The translations under genes were made by a program, and so were the position numbers. This document shows, piece by piece, positions 46,797-56,031 of a stretch of DNA of 64,000 nucleotides. Numbering within the stretch: position 1 is the stretch's first letter; each line of letters opens with the position of its first letter. The stretch is from Ilyomonas sp963847085 (GTDB lineage: Bacteria; Bacteroidota; Bacteroidia; Chitinophagales; Chitinophagaceae): assembly GCA_963847085.1 (NCBI GenBank), contig CAWJYO010000002.1, positions 1-64,000 on the forward strand, read 5' to 3'. The notes below the pieces were generated by a model, which was not told the origin of the DNA, did not search any database, and saw nothing but the letters and a program-made list of their open reading frames with translations.

Positions 46797-47087
46797 ATGG
46801 CAAAGTATTCAAAAGAAGCTGGCGAAAAAGTGCAGGAAGAAATGCACGAAATGAAAGCCGGTAAATTAAAAAGTGGTCGCAGCGGCAAAAAGGTAACCAA
46901 CCCAAAACAAGCCATTGCCATTGGTTTATCGGAAGCCCGCAAATCGGGCGCAAAAGTGCCTAAAAAAGCGGCAACAAAAAAAGCAGCGGTAAAAAGAGCG
47001 TCTCCTAAAAAGGCCGCGACAAAGAAGGCCGCCACCAAGAAAGCTGCACCCAAAAAAGCCAGCTTCGAAGAAATAAAATACTTATGA
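46797..47087 (+). CDS. DUF6496-like protein with histone H1-like Lys/Ala tail
   Basis: The 96-residue protein has an N-terminal segment (about residues 1-55) with VQEEMHEMKAGKLKSGRSGKKVTNPKQAIAIGLSEARKSGAKVP, the pattern I associate with DUF6496. It is followed by tandem KKAATKKAA/SPKKAA repeats like the tails of bacterial histone H1 homologues, and ends in FEEIKYL. The tail should bind DNA non-specifically. A role in nucleoid packing or stress is inferred. A bidirectional terminator follows directly. Confidence 0.75.
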   Translation: MAKYSKEAGEKVQEEMHEMKAGKLKSGRSGKKVTNPKQAIAIGLSEARKSGAKVPKKAATKKAAVKRASPKKAATKKAATKKAAPKKASFEEIKYL

Positions 47088-47096
47088 TTGATGCTA

Positions 47097-47137
47097 AAAC
47101 AAAAGCCTCCCGATTCAATCGGGAGGCTTTTGTTTTT
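47097..47137. terminator. Bidirectional hairpin terminator between histone-like gene and oxidoreductase
   Basis: AAAAGCCTCCCGATT and AATCGGGAGGCTTTT are perfectly inverted around one base, with AAAAC/GTTTT extending the stem. The right flank contains the TTTGTTTTTAT form (47128-47138). Confidence 0.87.
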
Positions 47138-47171
47138 ATTGATATTTTTCTACCTGAAAGGCTTGCCGGTA

Positions 47172-48504
47172 TTAGCTTTCATCGCTTTTCGGTTCCGTTC
47201 CTCTGAAGGCATCTGTCTTAGTAATTCTTTCCAAATCAACCTGTTTGCCGGTGCGCGCGCTTTCATAAATGGCTTCCATAATTTTATGATCCTGCAAGCC
47301 TTCTTCCCCTGGCGTATAAGGTGTTTGATTATTCATAATGCATTCGGCAAGATGATCCATCTCCGGTACAAACTGGTCTTTATCAGGAATGGATGGTTCA
47401 TGTTTAAACACATTTTTGCCTTCGGCATATTCGCCTTCTACCTTCAGGCCTTTGTAAGGAAATGCGGGGTCTAATCCCATCCATGCACCTTTGTCGGTAA
47501 CGCAGCGGTAACGCCTTGTTTCATGCACACCATACGATGTGCTGCAATTTACCAACGCACCACCGGGAAAACCCATTTGCCAGAGCACCGCTTCTTCTAC
47601 CTCTTTGAACCGAACATCGTTGGGAGTGCTGTAAACAGTGGCTTTCACCCACATCGGTTCTTCACCCAGCAAATACCGGCTTGTGTTTAAACAGTATAAG
47701 CCAATGTCGGGCAACGAGCCGCCGCCTGCTAATTTTTTATTCAATCGCCATTGCGTTGGGTCACCTGTGTTTTGCGTGTTCACCATTTCAATCAGCTTTG
47801 TAGCTCCCTTTTTCTTTTTTGCGAACCCAATCTTTCACAAATTTGTTTTTCGGCTCATATTGAATGCGGTAAGCAATCATCAGCTTTACAGCAGCTTTTT
47901 TGCAGGCATCAATCATATTCTGTGCTTCTTTCGATGAAGTTGCCATTGGCTTTTCGCACAACACATGCTTGCCTGCTTTCGCTGCTCTAACCACATATTC
48001 TTCGTGCAGTCCGTTTGGCAAAACAATGTACACAGCTTGTATTTCCTTGTTGTCCCTTATGCTATCGAAATTCTGATAATTGTAAATGTTTTTTGGATTG
48101 ACACCATATTGTGCAGCCACGTTAGCGGCTTTGCTCGCATCACCACTTACCAATGCTACCAGCTTCGATTTTTTGCATTGAATAATGGCTGGTAAAATTT
48201 GATTCAAAGCCAAATGCCCCAAACCAACCACAGCATAACCAATGCGATTGTCAGGCTTCATGAAGGTTGGCACCGGCGGCATCTCCTGCTCTGTTGGATC
48301 ATCCAATGAAGGCAGTTTTATTGGTGTTGGATCAGGCAACGGATTATTACCATTTGTTTGTGCCATTGTTGTTGAGGTAGCCAGTCCGCTTAATAAGCCT
48401 GTTGCTAAAATGCCTTTGCCTGCATTGCTGAGAAAGGATCTTCTGTCGTATTCTTTTCCAATCATCAGGTTTTCAGAAGAATTCTCAATGTTCATATTTT
48501 CCAT
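47172..48504 (-). CDS. Gfo/Idh/MocA-family oxidoreductase with Tat-like signal (one frameshift)
   Basis: The N-terminus has a twin-arginine type signal (DRRSFLSNAGKGILATGLLSG), then a Rossmann domain with VGLGHLALNQILPAI, NGLHEEYVVRAAKAGKHVLCEKPMA and AYRIQYEPKNK. The frame breaks near 47790 in a T-rich run (VRKKEKG, then MVNTQNTGDPTQWRLNKKLAGGGSLPDIGLYCLN in the next frame). The C-terminal domain is complete. About 440 residues. It resembles periplasmic glucose-fructose oxidoreductase-like enzymes that use tightly bound NADP. The substrate is unknown. Confidence 0.83.
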
Positions 48505-48590
48505 AGGTGATTATATTTCCTTTTCTTCTTTAAAAACTATACCAGACAATAACAAATTGGTGCAAAACCAAACAGGACTGTTCACTGCCC

Positions 48591-48620
48591 CCAGCTCACA
48601 ACTCGCAGCTCATAGCTTTC
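48591..48620. repeat. Degenerate AGCTC-type low-complexity repeat upstream of rimO
   Basis: AGCTCACAACTCGCAGCTCATAG-like units match the composition of the right arm of the 15532-15635 element. Only one arm is present here. Confidence 0.45.
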
Positions 48621-48672
48621 TTTACAAACCTGAAAGCTGCGTTAAACAAGCGTTTAGCCAGTTAGAATCGTT

Positions 48673-48680
48673 TAATTTTG
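48673..48680 (+). promoter_or_regulatory. TAATTTTG minus-7 promoter element of rimO
   Basis: This TAnnTTTG match ends eight bases before the rimO ATG at 48689, which implies an almost leaderless message. Confidence 0.5.
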
Positions 48681-48688
48681 CACCCGCA

Positions 48689-50000
48689 ATGAAAGCAGGT
48701 AAACTACAAAAGGATAAGGTTAATATCATTACACTCGGATGCAGTAAAAACCTTGTTGACAGCGAAGTATTGAGTGGTCAGTTGATAGCCAACGACATTG
48801 ATGTTTTGCACGAAAACAAAAAGCTCGACCATAACATTGTGGTGGTAAACACCTGCGGCTTTATTGACAAAGCCAAAGAAGAAAGCATCAATACCATTCT
48901 TGATCAGGTACACTTAAAAAAGCGCGGCAAACTTGATAAAGTGTATGTAACCGGATGCTTAAGCGAACGGTATCGGCATGATTTAGAAAGCGAAATACCT
49001 GAAGTAGATGCCTGGTTTGGCACTTTTGAAATGCCGCTCCTCTTGCGCCAGTTGAACGCCGATTATAAAAAAGAATTGTTAGGCGAACGTTTGTTAAGTA
49101 CGCCCAAACACTATGCATATTTAAAAATCAGCGAAGGTTGCAACCGCACCTGTTCGTTTTGCGCCATTCCATTGATGCGCGGTAAACATGTAAGCAAAAG
49201 CATCGAAGAAATTATTACCGAAGCAAAAGCATTGGTGAAAATAGGTGTAAAAGAAATCATGCTCATTGCACAGGAGTTGACTTATTACGGTTTGGATATT
49301 TACAGAAAAAGAGCACTTGCCGATTTGCTCAACCGGCTGGCTGATGTGGAAGGCATTGAATGGATACGATTGCATTATGCTTATCCCAACAAATTTCCAA
49401 TGGATGTATTGGAAGTGATGCAAAGCCGAACCAATATTTGCAAGTATCTGGATATGCCTTTGCAGCACGCCAGCAATAATATGCTACAAGCCATGCGTCG
49501 TCAAAGCACGCGCGAAGAAATTGAACAAACAATCGCTGCCATTCGTGATGCAGTGCCTGGCATTTGTTTACGCACCACTTTGATTGCAGGTTTTCCCGGC
49601 GAAACCAAAGATGATGTTGAAGAAGTGAAAGATTTTCTGCAAAAACAAAGGTTTGACCGCGTTGGTATTTTTACTTATAGTCATGAAGAAAACACATCCG
49701 CTTTCGATTTAATAGATGATATTCCGGCTGAAGAAAAACAACATCGCGCCCAGGAAATTATGGAAGTACAGCAAGAAATAAGCTTAGAGAAAAATGCGCA
49801 GAAAGTTGGCAACATTTACAAAGTAATAGTTGATAAAAAAGAAGCCGGACGTTATCTCGGTCGTACCGAATTTGATAGTGTGGAAGTGGACAATGAAGTG
49901 GTCATTCATTCTGAACTAAAAGCTACAATTGGGCACCTTTGTAAACGTGCAAATCACAAAAGCTTACGATTACGATTTGGAAGGAATTGTGGTAGCGTAA
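48689..50000 (+). CDS. rimO: Ribosomal protein S12 methylthiotransferase RimO (frameshift near the end)
   Basis: RimO is a radical-SAM enzyme that methylthiolates a conserved Asp of ribosomal protein S12. From the ATG at 48689 it shows the N-terminal UPF0004 domain (ITLGCSKNLVDSE, VVNTCGFIDKAKEES, VTGCLSERY), the radical-SAM cluster CNRTCSFCAIP and a TRAM region. The frame shifts near 49938. The alternative frame gives FVNVQITKAYDYDLEGIVVA with a stop at 50000, which is the proper RimO ending, while the uncorrected frame runs on to 50062 without homology. A long open region upstream of 48689 is not part of the protein. Confidence 0.93.
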
Positions 50001-50054
50001 GCAAGTGTTTTATTCTTTCTATTGCCAACTATCTTTGCGCTTCAGTTTTTATTT

Positions 50055-51676
50055 ATGAATGAACAGCAAGCAGTTACTCAAACGGATGAAACCTGTACTT
50101 ACATTCCTTACGCTCAGACCGGATTTTTCTCTAAAGCTGTTCTCGATTATTTAGGGCAAAAACAAATCCTGCAACCGTTCTACCAACATTCCTTTTCTAT
50201 TCCGGGCATACAAGCTGCAATTAAAGCGCAGCAAGGCTTTCAGCACAACAGAGAAGTGCTGGTTGCTGCTCTCAAAAAGCAATATGAAGGCTTGACTTTA
50301 TCCGGTAAAGTTGCACAGAATATACAACTGCTTTCACAGTCCAATACATTCACCATAACTACCGCACATCAGCCTGTTATTTTTACAGGTCCGTTATATT
50401 TTGCCTATAAAATTTTACATGCTGCAAAGCTGGCTGAACAGCTTTCAAAACAACTACCACAACACAATTTCGTTCCTGTTTTTTATATGGGAAGTGAAGA
50501 TGCCGATTTGGACGAATTGGGAACGATGAATGTTGACAGCAAAGAGTACAAGTGGAACACCAAACAAACCGGCGCTGTTGGAAGAATGAAGGTGGATAAA
50601 GAATTTATCGCCTTGCTGCAACAACTGCAAAACCAAATTGAAGTACTGCCGTTTGGTAACGATATGATTCAGATTTTCAAGCGTTGTTATCGTGTTGGTG
50701 CAACCATTCAACAAGCTACTTTGCAATTAGTAAATGAATTGTTTGGTGAATGGGGCGTTGTTGTTTTAATTCCTGACAATGCAGAGCTGAAACGCTTGCT
50801 GCACGCCACTTTTAGCAAAGAAATTGAAGAACAGTTTTCTCATAAAGAAGTTGAACAAACACTTGCGCAACTTGCACAACATTACAAAGTGCAGGCAGGT
50901 GGGAGAGAAGTGAATTTGTTTTACTTGTTGGATGACAAGCGCGAACGAATTGAAAAGAATGGAGATGAATTTATTGTGCAAAACCAAAAGCTTCGTTTCA
51001 CAAAAGATGAGCTATTACAAGAATTAGAACAACATCCTGAACGCTTTAGTCCGAATGTAATTTTACGTGGCGTGATGCAGGAAACCGTATTGCCAAATAT
51101 TGCTTTTATTGGCGGTGGTGGCGAGTTGGCTTACTGGCTTGAATTGAAAGGTGTTTTTACGGCTGCGCAAGTTCCATATCCGGTTTTGGTTTTGCGCAAT
51201 TCTTTTCTTTTTATTACAAAAAAATGGAACGAAAAAATACAGAGCTCCACTTTACCGAAAGCGATTTTTTTAAAGATGATCTGACCTTAATTAATGAGTT
51301 AACGCAACGAAATTCAAACAATAAAATCAGCATTGATGAGGAAAGAAAGGAAGTCAGTTTGTTGTTTGAAAAATTGCAGGAAATTGTTGCAGAAGTAGAC
51401 GTTTCTCTAAGCGAACATACACAAGCTTTATCAACAACAACACAAAACAAACTTGCTGCTTTGCAAAGCAAAATTCTGCGTGCCGAGCGAAGAAAATACA
51501 ACACAGAAATGCGGCAAATACAAACTTTGCTGCAACAGTTATTTCCTCATAAAAACTTACAGGAACGTGTTGAAAATATCAGCGGGCCGTATGCCCGTTA
51601 CGGTAAAGAATTCCTCGAAATCATTTACAAGTATTCTCTTTCATTAGAGCAACAATTTGCCATCATCACTTTATAA
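50055..51676 (+). CDS. bshC: Bacillithiol biosynthesis cysteine-adding enzyme BshC (one frameshift)
   Basis: BshC adds cysteine to glucosaminyl-malate in the last step of bacillithiol synthesis. From MNEQQAVTQT the protein shows the Rossmann-like core with TITTAHQPVIFTGPLYFAYKILHAA, FYMGSEDADLDELG and an end of the first part at YPVLVLRNSFLFIT. The frame is lost in an A-rich run near 51215 and regained in RKNTELHFTESDFF, followed by the C-terminal coiled coil to FAIITL. About 540 residues, as usual. Bacillithiol is known in Bacteroidota. Other bsh genes are not in the window. Codons at 50156-50166 (GQKQ) are an exact GCAAAAACAAA word. Confidence 0.9.
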
Positions 51677-52186
51677 AGGGGTGTCGAAATCATTCCAATA
51701 ATCCTTTTTTAAACGACTTACTTTTTCGATCACTTCATTCTGCATATTCGCTTTAAACTTTAATAGATGTTCAGCCACATCATCATCGGTTGCACCAATA
51801 ATTTGAGCCGCTAAAATGCCCGCATTCTTCGCTGCATTCAGTGCCACCGTTGCTACCGGAACACCATTTGGCATTTGTAAAATAGACAAAACCGAATCCC
51901 AACCATCCATCGAATTCGACGATTTAATGGGCACGCCAATTACAGGCAATGTAGTAACCGCAGCTATCATTCCGGGCAAATGAGCCGCGCCACCTGCACC
52001 GGCAATAATTGTCTGTAAGCCACGCTCACGTGCCGTTTCAGCATATTGCATCAGCCGTTGCGGTGTTCGGTGCGCCGAAACAATCGTCAGTTCAAAATCA
52101 ATGGCAAACTGTTTCAGTACATCAGCGGCAGCTTGCATTACCGGCAGGTCGCTATCACTACCCATAACAATTCCAACAAGAGGCAT
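51671..52186 (-). CDS. purE: N5-carboxyaminoimidazole ribonucleotide mutase PurE
   Basis: PurE moves the carboxyl group of N5-CAIR to give CAIR in purine synthesis. The 171-residue protein has the conserved GIVMGSDSDLPVMQAA, SAHRTP (catalytic His region), AGAGGAAHLPGMIAA and GVPIKSSNSMDGWDSVLSILQMPNGVPVATV. It ends convergent with bshC, overlapping it by six bases. purK is not seen. Confidence 0.95.
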   Translation of the reverse strand: MPLVGIVMGSDSDLPVMQAAADVLKQFAIDFELTIVSAHRTPQRLMQYAETARERGLQTIIAGAGGAAHLPGMIAAVTTLPVIGVPIKSSNSMDGWDSVLSILQMPNGVPVATVALNAAKNAGILAAQIIGATDDDVAEHLLKFKANMQNEVIEKVSRLKKDYWNDFDTPL

Positions 52187-52563
52187 GTTATTTTTAATTT
52201 TTAATTTTTAATTGTATTCTGTTCACTCGACATCACACATTGGTGTTGTGAAGTGATTTTTATGTTACGAGCTGCAGTAATTCTTGTTTGATCGTCTGTT
52301 GCAATCGAAGATTTGTTATTTTTTCTCTTTTAAGTAAAGAGAAAAAAGAATCACACTTGTACGTTCTGAAATAACTTAAGCTTTTAAGCGAGTGCTATTT
52401 TCAACCGCAAAGACGCAAGAAAATAGGCAAAAACAAACATCGCATCTTAGCGTCTCTACAGTTAACCAACACTTCAACAAACGTAGTTGTTTTCACTTGA
52501 ATTTGTAAGTGGTTATTATTCGCAAATATCATTCACGCCAAAAGAACAAGTATTTTTGCCGCG
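52187..52563. other. Intergenic region between purE and the ClC gene, with a hairpin around a motif copy
   Basis: AGACGCAAGA (about 52411-52420) and TCTTAGCGTCT (about 52445-52455) are inverted around an exact GCAAAAACAAA (52427-52437). Outside this and the promoter element at 52551-52558 I see nothing that I can name. Confidence 0.5.
52551..52558 (+). promoter_or_regulatory. TATTTTTG minus-7 promoter element of the ClC gene
   Basis: This TAnnTTTG match ends five bases before the ATG at 52564, so the transcript would be leaderless or nearly so. Confidence 0.5.
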
Positions 52564-53928
52564 ATGCGGGAAATACTAAAAAAATGGTTCGATAAAATAA
52601 AAAGCCAAAAGCTCAAATACAACATACTTCAGGCGTTTCCATTTTGGATAGCTTCTGTTGTAGCAGGGCTTTCAGCGGTTCTTTACACCAAGTTATTTGT
52701 TTGGACAGAAGGAGTTTCACGTGCTTTTATCCAACAACATAAATGGTGGTTCCTTTTGTTATCTCCGCTTACTTTTGTTTTTGCCTTTTTTATCGTAAAA
52801 AAATGGGCACGCTATGCACGGGGTAGCGGCATTCCGCAGGTAATGGCGGCAATGGAAATGCCATCAGGAACATCAACAGCAACGTTTAATAAGTTTGTAG
52901 GTGTAAAAGTTATTATAGTAAAAATCGTTTCCAGTCTGTTAATGGTGTTAGGTGGTGGCGCCGTTGGAAGAGAAGGACCAACCATACAAATCTCAGCGTC
53001 TATCTTTCGAAAGATTAATCAATGGATTCCGGATAGCTGGCCTAAAATATCAAAGCGCACCATGATTTTAACCGGCGCTGCGGCTGGTTTGGCAGCAGCC
53101 TTTAACACTCCTCTTGGCGGTATCGTTTTCGCCGTTGAAGAGCTTTCCAATACCCATATTCGTTTTTACCGGACGGCTATTTTCTCGGCTGTTATTATTG
53201 CTGGTCTTACTGCGCAAGGTTTATTAGGACCTTATCTCTATTTGGGTTATCCCAATGTAACGAATCCAAGCCCATATATTTTTGGAGGTATCATCTTAGT
53301 GGCTATCATCTCTGGTTTAAGCGCAAGTATTTTATCGAAAATTATGTTACAGTTATTTGCCTGGAAACAAAAATTCACAACAATGCAGCAATACTTGTAT
53401 GTGATCGTTTGTGCATTGCTCTTAGTTTTAGTTGCTTTATCTGTAAATAATGAAGTGTTATGGTCGGGTAAAGATGTTATGAACGGCCTGTTGTTTAACA
53501 ACGACAAAACGCAACCTTTTTATTTGCCACTTTTGCGTTTGTTAGGTCCTGCGCTTTCTTTCACAACGGGTGCCGCAGGTGGCATTTTTTCGCCTGCGTT
53601 AAGTGCAGGTGCAAGTATCGGCGGTTGGATTGCGCAATGGTTTCACCTTTCTTCGGTCAATACCAATTTGCTCATTCTTTCAGGCATGGCAGGCTTTCTT
53701 ACCGGTATCACACGCTCACCTTTTACATCGGCCATTTTGGTGTTGGAAATGACCGACCGGCACAGCGTTATCTTTCATTTAATGCTGGCTGCGATGGTTG
53801 CCAGTTTGGTTTCTTTATTGATTGATAAACATTCGTTTTACGACCATTTAAAACACCAGTTTTTAATCGCTTTCAAAGAAGAAGAGGAAGTGGAAAAAAG
53901 AAAGAAAGCAGAATTGGATTCAGTATAA
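52564..53928 (+). CDS. ClC-family chloride channel/antiporter
   Basis: The 454-residue inner-membrane protein has the ClC selectivity motifs GSGIPQ, GGGAVGREGPTIQ with the gating Glu, and GAAGGIFSPALSAGASIGGW. Internal FNTPLGGIVFAVEELS and about ten hydrophobic helices complete the family core. There is no C-terminal CBS pair, only a short charged tail (FKEEEEVEKRKKAEL). Whether it is a channel or a proton-chloride exchanger cannot be told from sequence alone. An exact TTTGTTTTTGC word (52774-52784) lies in the FVFAFF codons. Confidence 0.92.
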   Translation: MREILKKWFDKIKSQKLKYNILQAFPFWIASVVAGLSAVLYTKLFVWTEGVSRAFIQQHKWWFLLLSPLTFVFAFFIVKKWARYARGSGIPQVMAAMEMPSGTSTATFNKFVGVKVIIVKIVSSLLMVLGGGAVGREGPTIQISASIFRKINQWIPDSWPKISKRTMILTGAAAGLAAAFNTPLGGIVFAVEELSNTHIRFYRTAIFSAVIIAGLTAQGLLGPYLYLGYPNVTNPSPYIFGGIILVAIISGLSASILSKIMLQLFAWKQKFTTMQQYLYVIVCALLLVLVALSVNNEVLWSGKDVMNGLLFNNDKTQPFYLPLLRLLGPALSFTTGAAGGIFSPALSAGASIGGWIAQWFHLSSVNTNLLILSGMAGFLTGITRSPFTSAILVLEMTDRHSVIFHLMLAAMVASLVSLLIDKHSFYDHLKHQFLIAFKEEEEVEKRKKAELDSV

Positions 53929-53933
53929 ATACG

Positions 53934-54004
53934 TTGCCCGACCTGGGTTCGAACCAAGACCATCAGATCCAGAATCTGAGATACTACCATTATACTATCG
54001 GGCA
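53934..54004 (-). tRNA. tRNA-Gln (CUG anticodon)
   Basis: The minus strand folds as a complete cloverleaf. The acceptor TGCCCGA pairs with TCGGGCA, the anticodon stem TCAGA with TCTGA around the loop TTCTGGA (U33, anticodon CUG), and the T arm has GGTTCGAACC. CCA is not encoded. It lies just after secG on the same strand. Confidence 0.93.
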
Positions 54005-54021
54005 AGAAAAATAAACCTCAC

Positions 54022-54363
54022 TTATTTCTGAGGTGCGGAAGGCGTTGTAGTGGCTGGTGTACTATTTTGTTGGGAAGCCGGAGCTGTAGTTGGCAAATTC
54101 CTTAATAGTTTGTTTTCGTTGCCGCTGCTGTTGCCAGAGCCTGAAAAAAACATAACAGAAACAATACATAAAACAGCCAGAGCAGAAATAAAAACCCAGG
54201 TGCCTTTTTCAAGCACATCGTTGGTTTGCTTTACACCCATAAACTGGTTGCCTACTCCACCAAAAGTACCTGATAAACCGCCGCCTTTCGGGTTTTGCAC
54301 CAAAACAAAAAAGCTTAGAATAATGCAGGAAATAGCGATTAATATAAAGAATAACAATGCCAT
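54022..54363 (-). CDS. secG: Preprotein translocase subunit SecG
   Basis: SecG is the small non-essential subunit of the SecYEG translocon. The 113-residue protein has a first membrane helix at residues 2-23, the cytoplasmic loop VLVQNPKGGGLSGTFGG, which is the family signature, a second helix at about 55-75 and an Asn/Thr/Pro-rich tail. It ends the minus-strand run that begins with miaB and is three bases from the preceding gene. Confidence 0.92.
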   Translation of the reverse strand: MALLFFILIAISCIILSFFVLVQNPKGGGLSGTFGGVGNQFMGVKQTNDVLEKGTWVFISALAVLCIVSVMFFSGSGNSSGNENKLLRNLPTTAPASQQNSTPATTTPSAPQK

Positions 54364-54366
54364 TTT

Positions 54367-55404
54367 TTATTGTTTGATTTGCTGAATTTTGGCGGCAAAA
54401 TAAGCGTTTTTAAGGGGATAAAGCAAACTTAATTTTTCATAAATTTCTACCGCCTTGTCTTTTTTGTTTTGTTTTACCAGCACTTCCGCCATAGATTCGG
54501 TGATAATTTCCTTTGTTTGATTGGACGAAGCTGCAATGTTGGCTACAAAACTTTCTTCTTCGCTATCGGTTCCTAAATCAACAGGTTGCGGATTGATGCG
54601 CTTCATCTGTCGCAGCCAGTCCGTAAACTTGTGAACCTTTTTATCCAACAAATTCTCTTCTTTCTTTTCATCTATTTTTATGCCTTGCGAGGCAAAATAA
54701 TCCACCGCGTGCAAAGGCTCGGTTTCTATTTTTATTTCAGCTTCTTCAGTAACCGGCTTGTTGAATTCCTCTGCTTGTTCCGAAAGGAGAGAAGCAATTT
54801 TTTGGTTCGATTCTTCAATGGGTAAAGGTTCTTCGGTTTGCTGAAGCAATTCTTCTTCGTCCAGCGGCAATTCTTCCGGTTCGGCCTGCACATCAAAGTG
54901 TGAAGGAAAATTTTCTAAAACCGTTTCAACAGGAAGCGTTATTACATTTTCATCTTCATTCCCAATTTGTTTTTGCCCGTTTTTTTTTATACTGTTTTCA
55001 ACCTGATCGTTTTCAACAGCATCTGTGGTTTCTTCTTTTCCACCGGATCTTGCTGTATCATTTTGCAAACCGTTTGCAACAAAAGCTTCGTTTGTTTTTG
55101 CCTCTTTTTCCAGCTCTCTTTTCTCAGCATTTTCTTCTGTTTCATCAGTAAAATCAATACTTTCAGAAGTGTCTGTCATTAAATAACGCAGCCATTGCTC
55201 ATCCGGAAAATACAAAGCCGTTTTGTACAACTGTTGCTGCAACAAAGGATGAGCGGTTTGCTGCATCTTTTTGCAAAGCAGCAACTGTGCAGCCGAAAAA
55301 TAAGGATTGGTAATGGTTAGTTGCTGCAACTCTTCTACCGCAACCTCTTCCATTGTGGTTTTTCCGGTAAGCCATTGCAAAACATTTATTTCGTCCTTAT
55401 TCAT
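54367..55404 (-). CDS. Conserved acidic protein with C-terminal TPR-like helix pair
   Basis: The protein of about 345 residues has an N-terminal helical part (VLQWLTGKTTMEEVAVEELQQL and NPYFSAAQLLLCKKM). A long acidic low-complexity middle with many Glu, Thr and Asn follows, and a C-terminal TPR-like pair (ESMAEVLVKQNKKDKAVEIYEKLSLLYP). I recall proteins of this kind between lptE and secG in related genomes, but know no function. I start at the ATG giving MNKDEINVLQ. Two motif words lie in frame: NGQKQ (54966-54976) and EAKTNE (55091-55101). Confidence 0.7.
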   Translation of the reverse strand: MNKDEINVLQWLTGKTTMEEVAVEELQQLTITNPYFSAAQLLLCKKMQQTAHPLLQQQLYKTALYFPDEQWLRYLMTDTSESIDFTDETEENAEKRELEKEAKTNEAFVANGLQNDTARSGGKEETTDAVENDQVENSIKKNGQKQIGNEDENVITLPVETVLENFPSHFDVQAEPEELPLDEEELLQQTEEPLPIEESNQKIASLLSEQAEEFNKPVTEEAEIKIETEPLHAVDYFASQGIKIDEKKEENLLDKKVHKFTDWLRQMKRINPQPVDLGTDSEEESFVANIAASSNQTKEIITESMAEVLVKQNKKDKAVEIYEKLSLLYPLKNAYFAAKIQQIKQ

Positions 55405-55424
55405 GCGATGAAAATACAATACGC

Positions 55425-55889
55425 TTACCAGTTAGAAAAAATATGATTGAAAATTTCGTCGGTAACATTCTTCACAATGTCAGGCAGCAATTGGTTTTCA
55501 ACCTGCGATAAAGTTTGCGTTGCCGAAAATGGAAAATCACGACTTATATCAAACTCATCGGTCTTGTCTTTTAAATTATTTCTGAACACAATATGCACAC
55601 CAACAGTCAAAGTGTTTTGTGTGGTTTGCTTGCCCGAAATTGCCGAAAACGAAACCGAATAATTGGTAACTGTGCCGCTAATCATCCAGTTGGCGTCATC
55701 GCTTTGTGTGCGGGTCAATTTAGTTTGGTTTGATATTTTTTGACTGAGCGCATCAGTTATTTGCGGACTTAATTGTGGGTTGATATAACGTGCTTTGTTT
55801 TCGATATAATTGATTTTAATGGTCTTTACATCGGCTGGTATGCTGATGTCTTTAAAAGTATAAACGCCGCAGGAAGACAAAGCTATCAA
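55425..55889 (-). CDS. lptE: LPS-assembly lipoprotein LptE, 5' end abnormal
   Basis: LptE plugs the LptD barrel that inserts lipopolysaccharide into the outer membrane. The product contains the lipobox-like ALSSCGVYTFKDISIPADVKTIKI and the rest of the Bacteroidota LptE domain to IFNHIFSNW. The only start is a TTG that leaves just six residues before the lipid Cys, too short for a signal peptide. Upstream codons (LVAYCL) are hydrophobic but come after an in-frame stop and lie in the GAGCT-type repeat (55890-56031). The 5' end has probably been altered by the repeat or by an indel. Confidence 0.8.
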   Translation of the reverse strand: MIALSSCGVYTFKDISIPADVKTIKINYIENKARYINPQLSPQITDALSQKISNQTKLTRTQSDDANWMISGTVTNYSVSFSAISGKQTTQNTLTVGVHIVFRNNLKDKTDEFDISRDFPFSATQTLSQVENQLLPDIVKNVTDEIFNHIFSNW

Positions 55890-56031
55890 GCAATAAGCTA
55901 CAAGCTATGAGACTGTGAGCTTTGAGCTACAAGCTTCGAGCTATTTGTTTTTATGGCAAAAACAAACCTGCTACTTATACCTTGCAGCTTGTATCTTACA
56001 TAGCTTGCTTGTAACTCACAATCTCTCCAGC
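55890..56031. repeat. GAGCT-type inverted repeat with a facing motif pair at its centre
   Basis: The left half is composed of AGCTACAAGCTATGAG-like units, and the right half of inverted units such as GCAGCTTGTATCTTACATAGCTTG. In the middle a TTTGTTTTTAT form (55944-55954) faces an exact GCAAAAACAAA (55956-55966), forming a tight hairpin. It separates the sigma-54 regulator from lptE and reaches into the lptE 5' end. Confidence 0.65.

Noticed and set aside
48242..48688. Long N-terminal extension of rimO
   Set aside because: This part is antisense to the Gfo/Idh gene and contains no homology. RimO proteins start at the MKAGKLQKDK position, directly after a promoter element.
13534..56031. CRISPR array in the repeat-rich spacers
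   Set aside because: The units are short, degenerate and lack regular spacers, and no cas genes are present.
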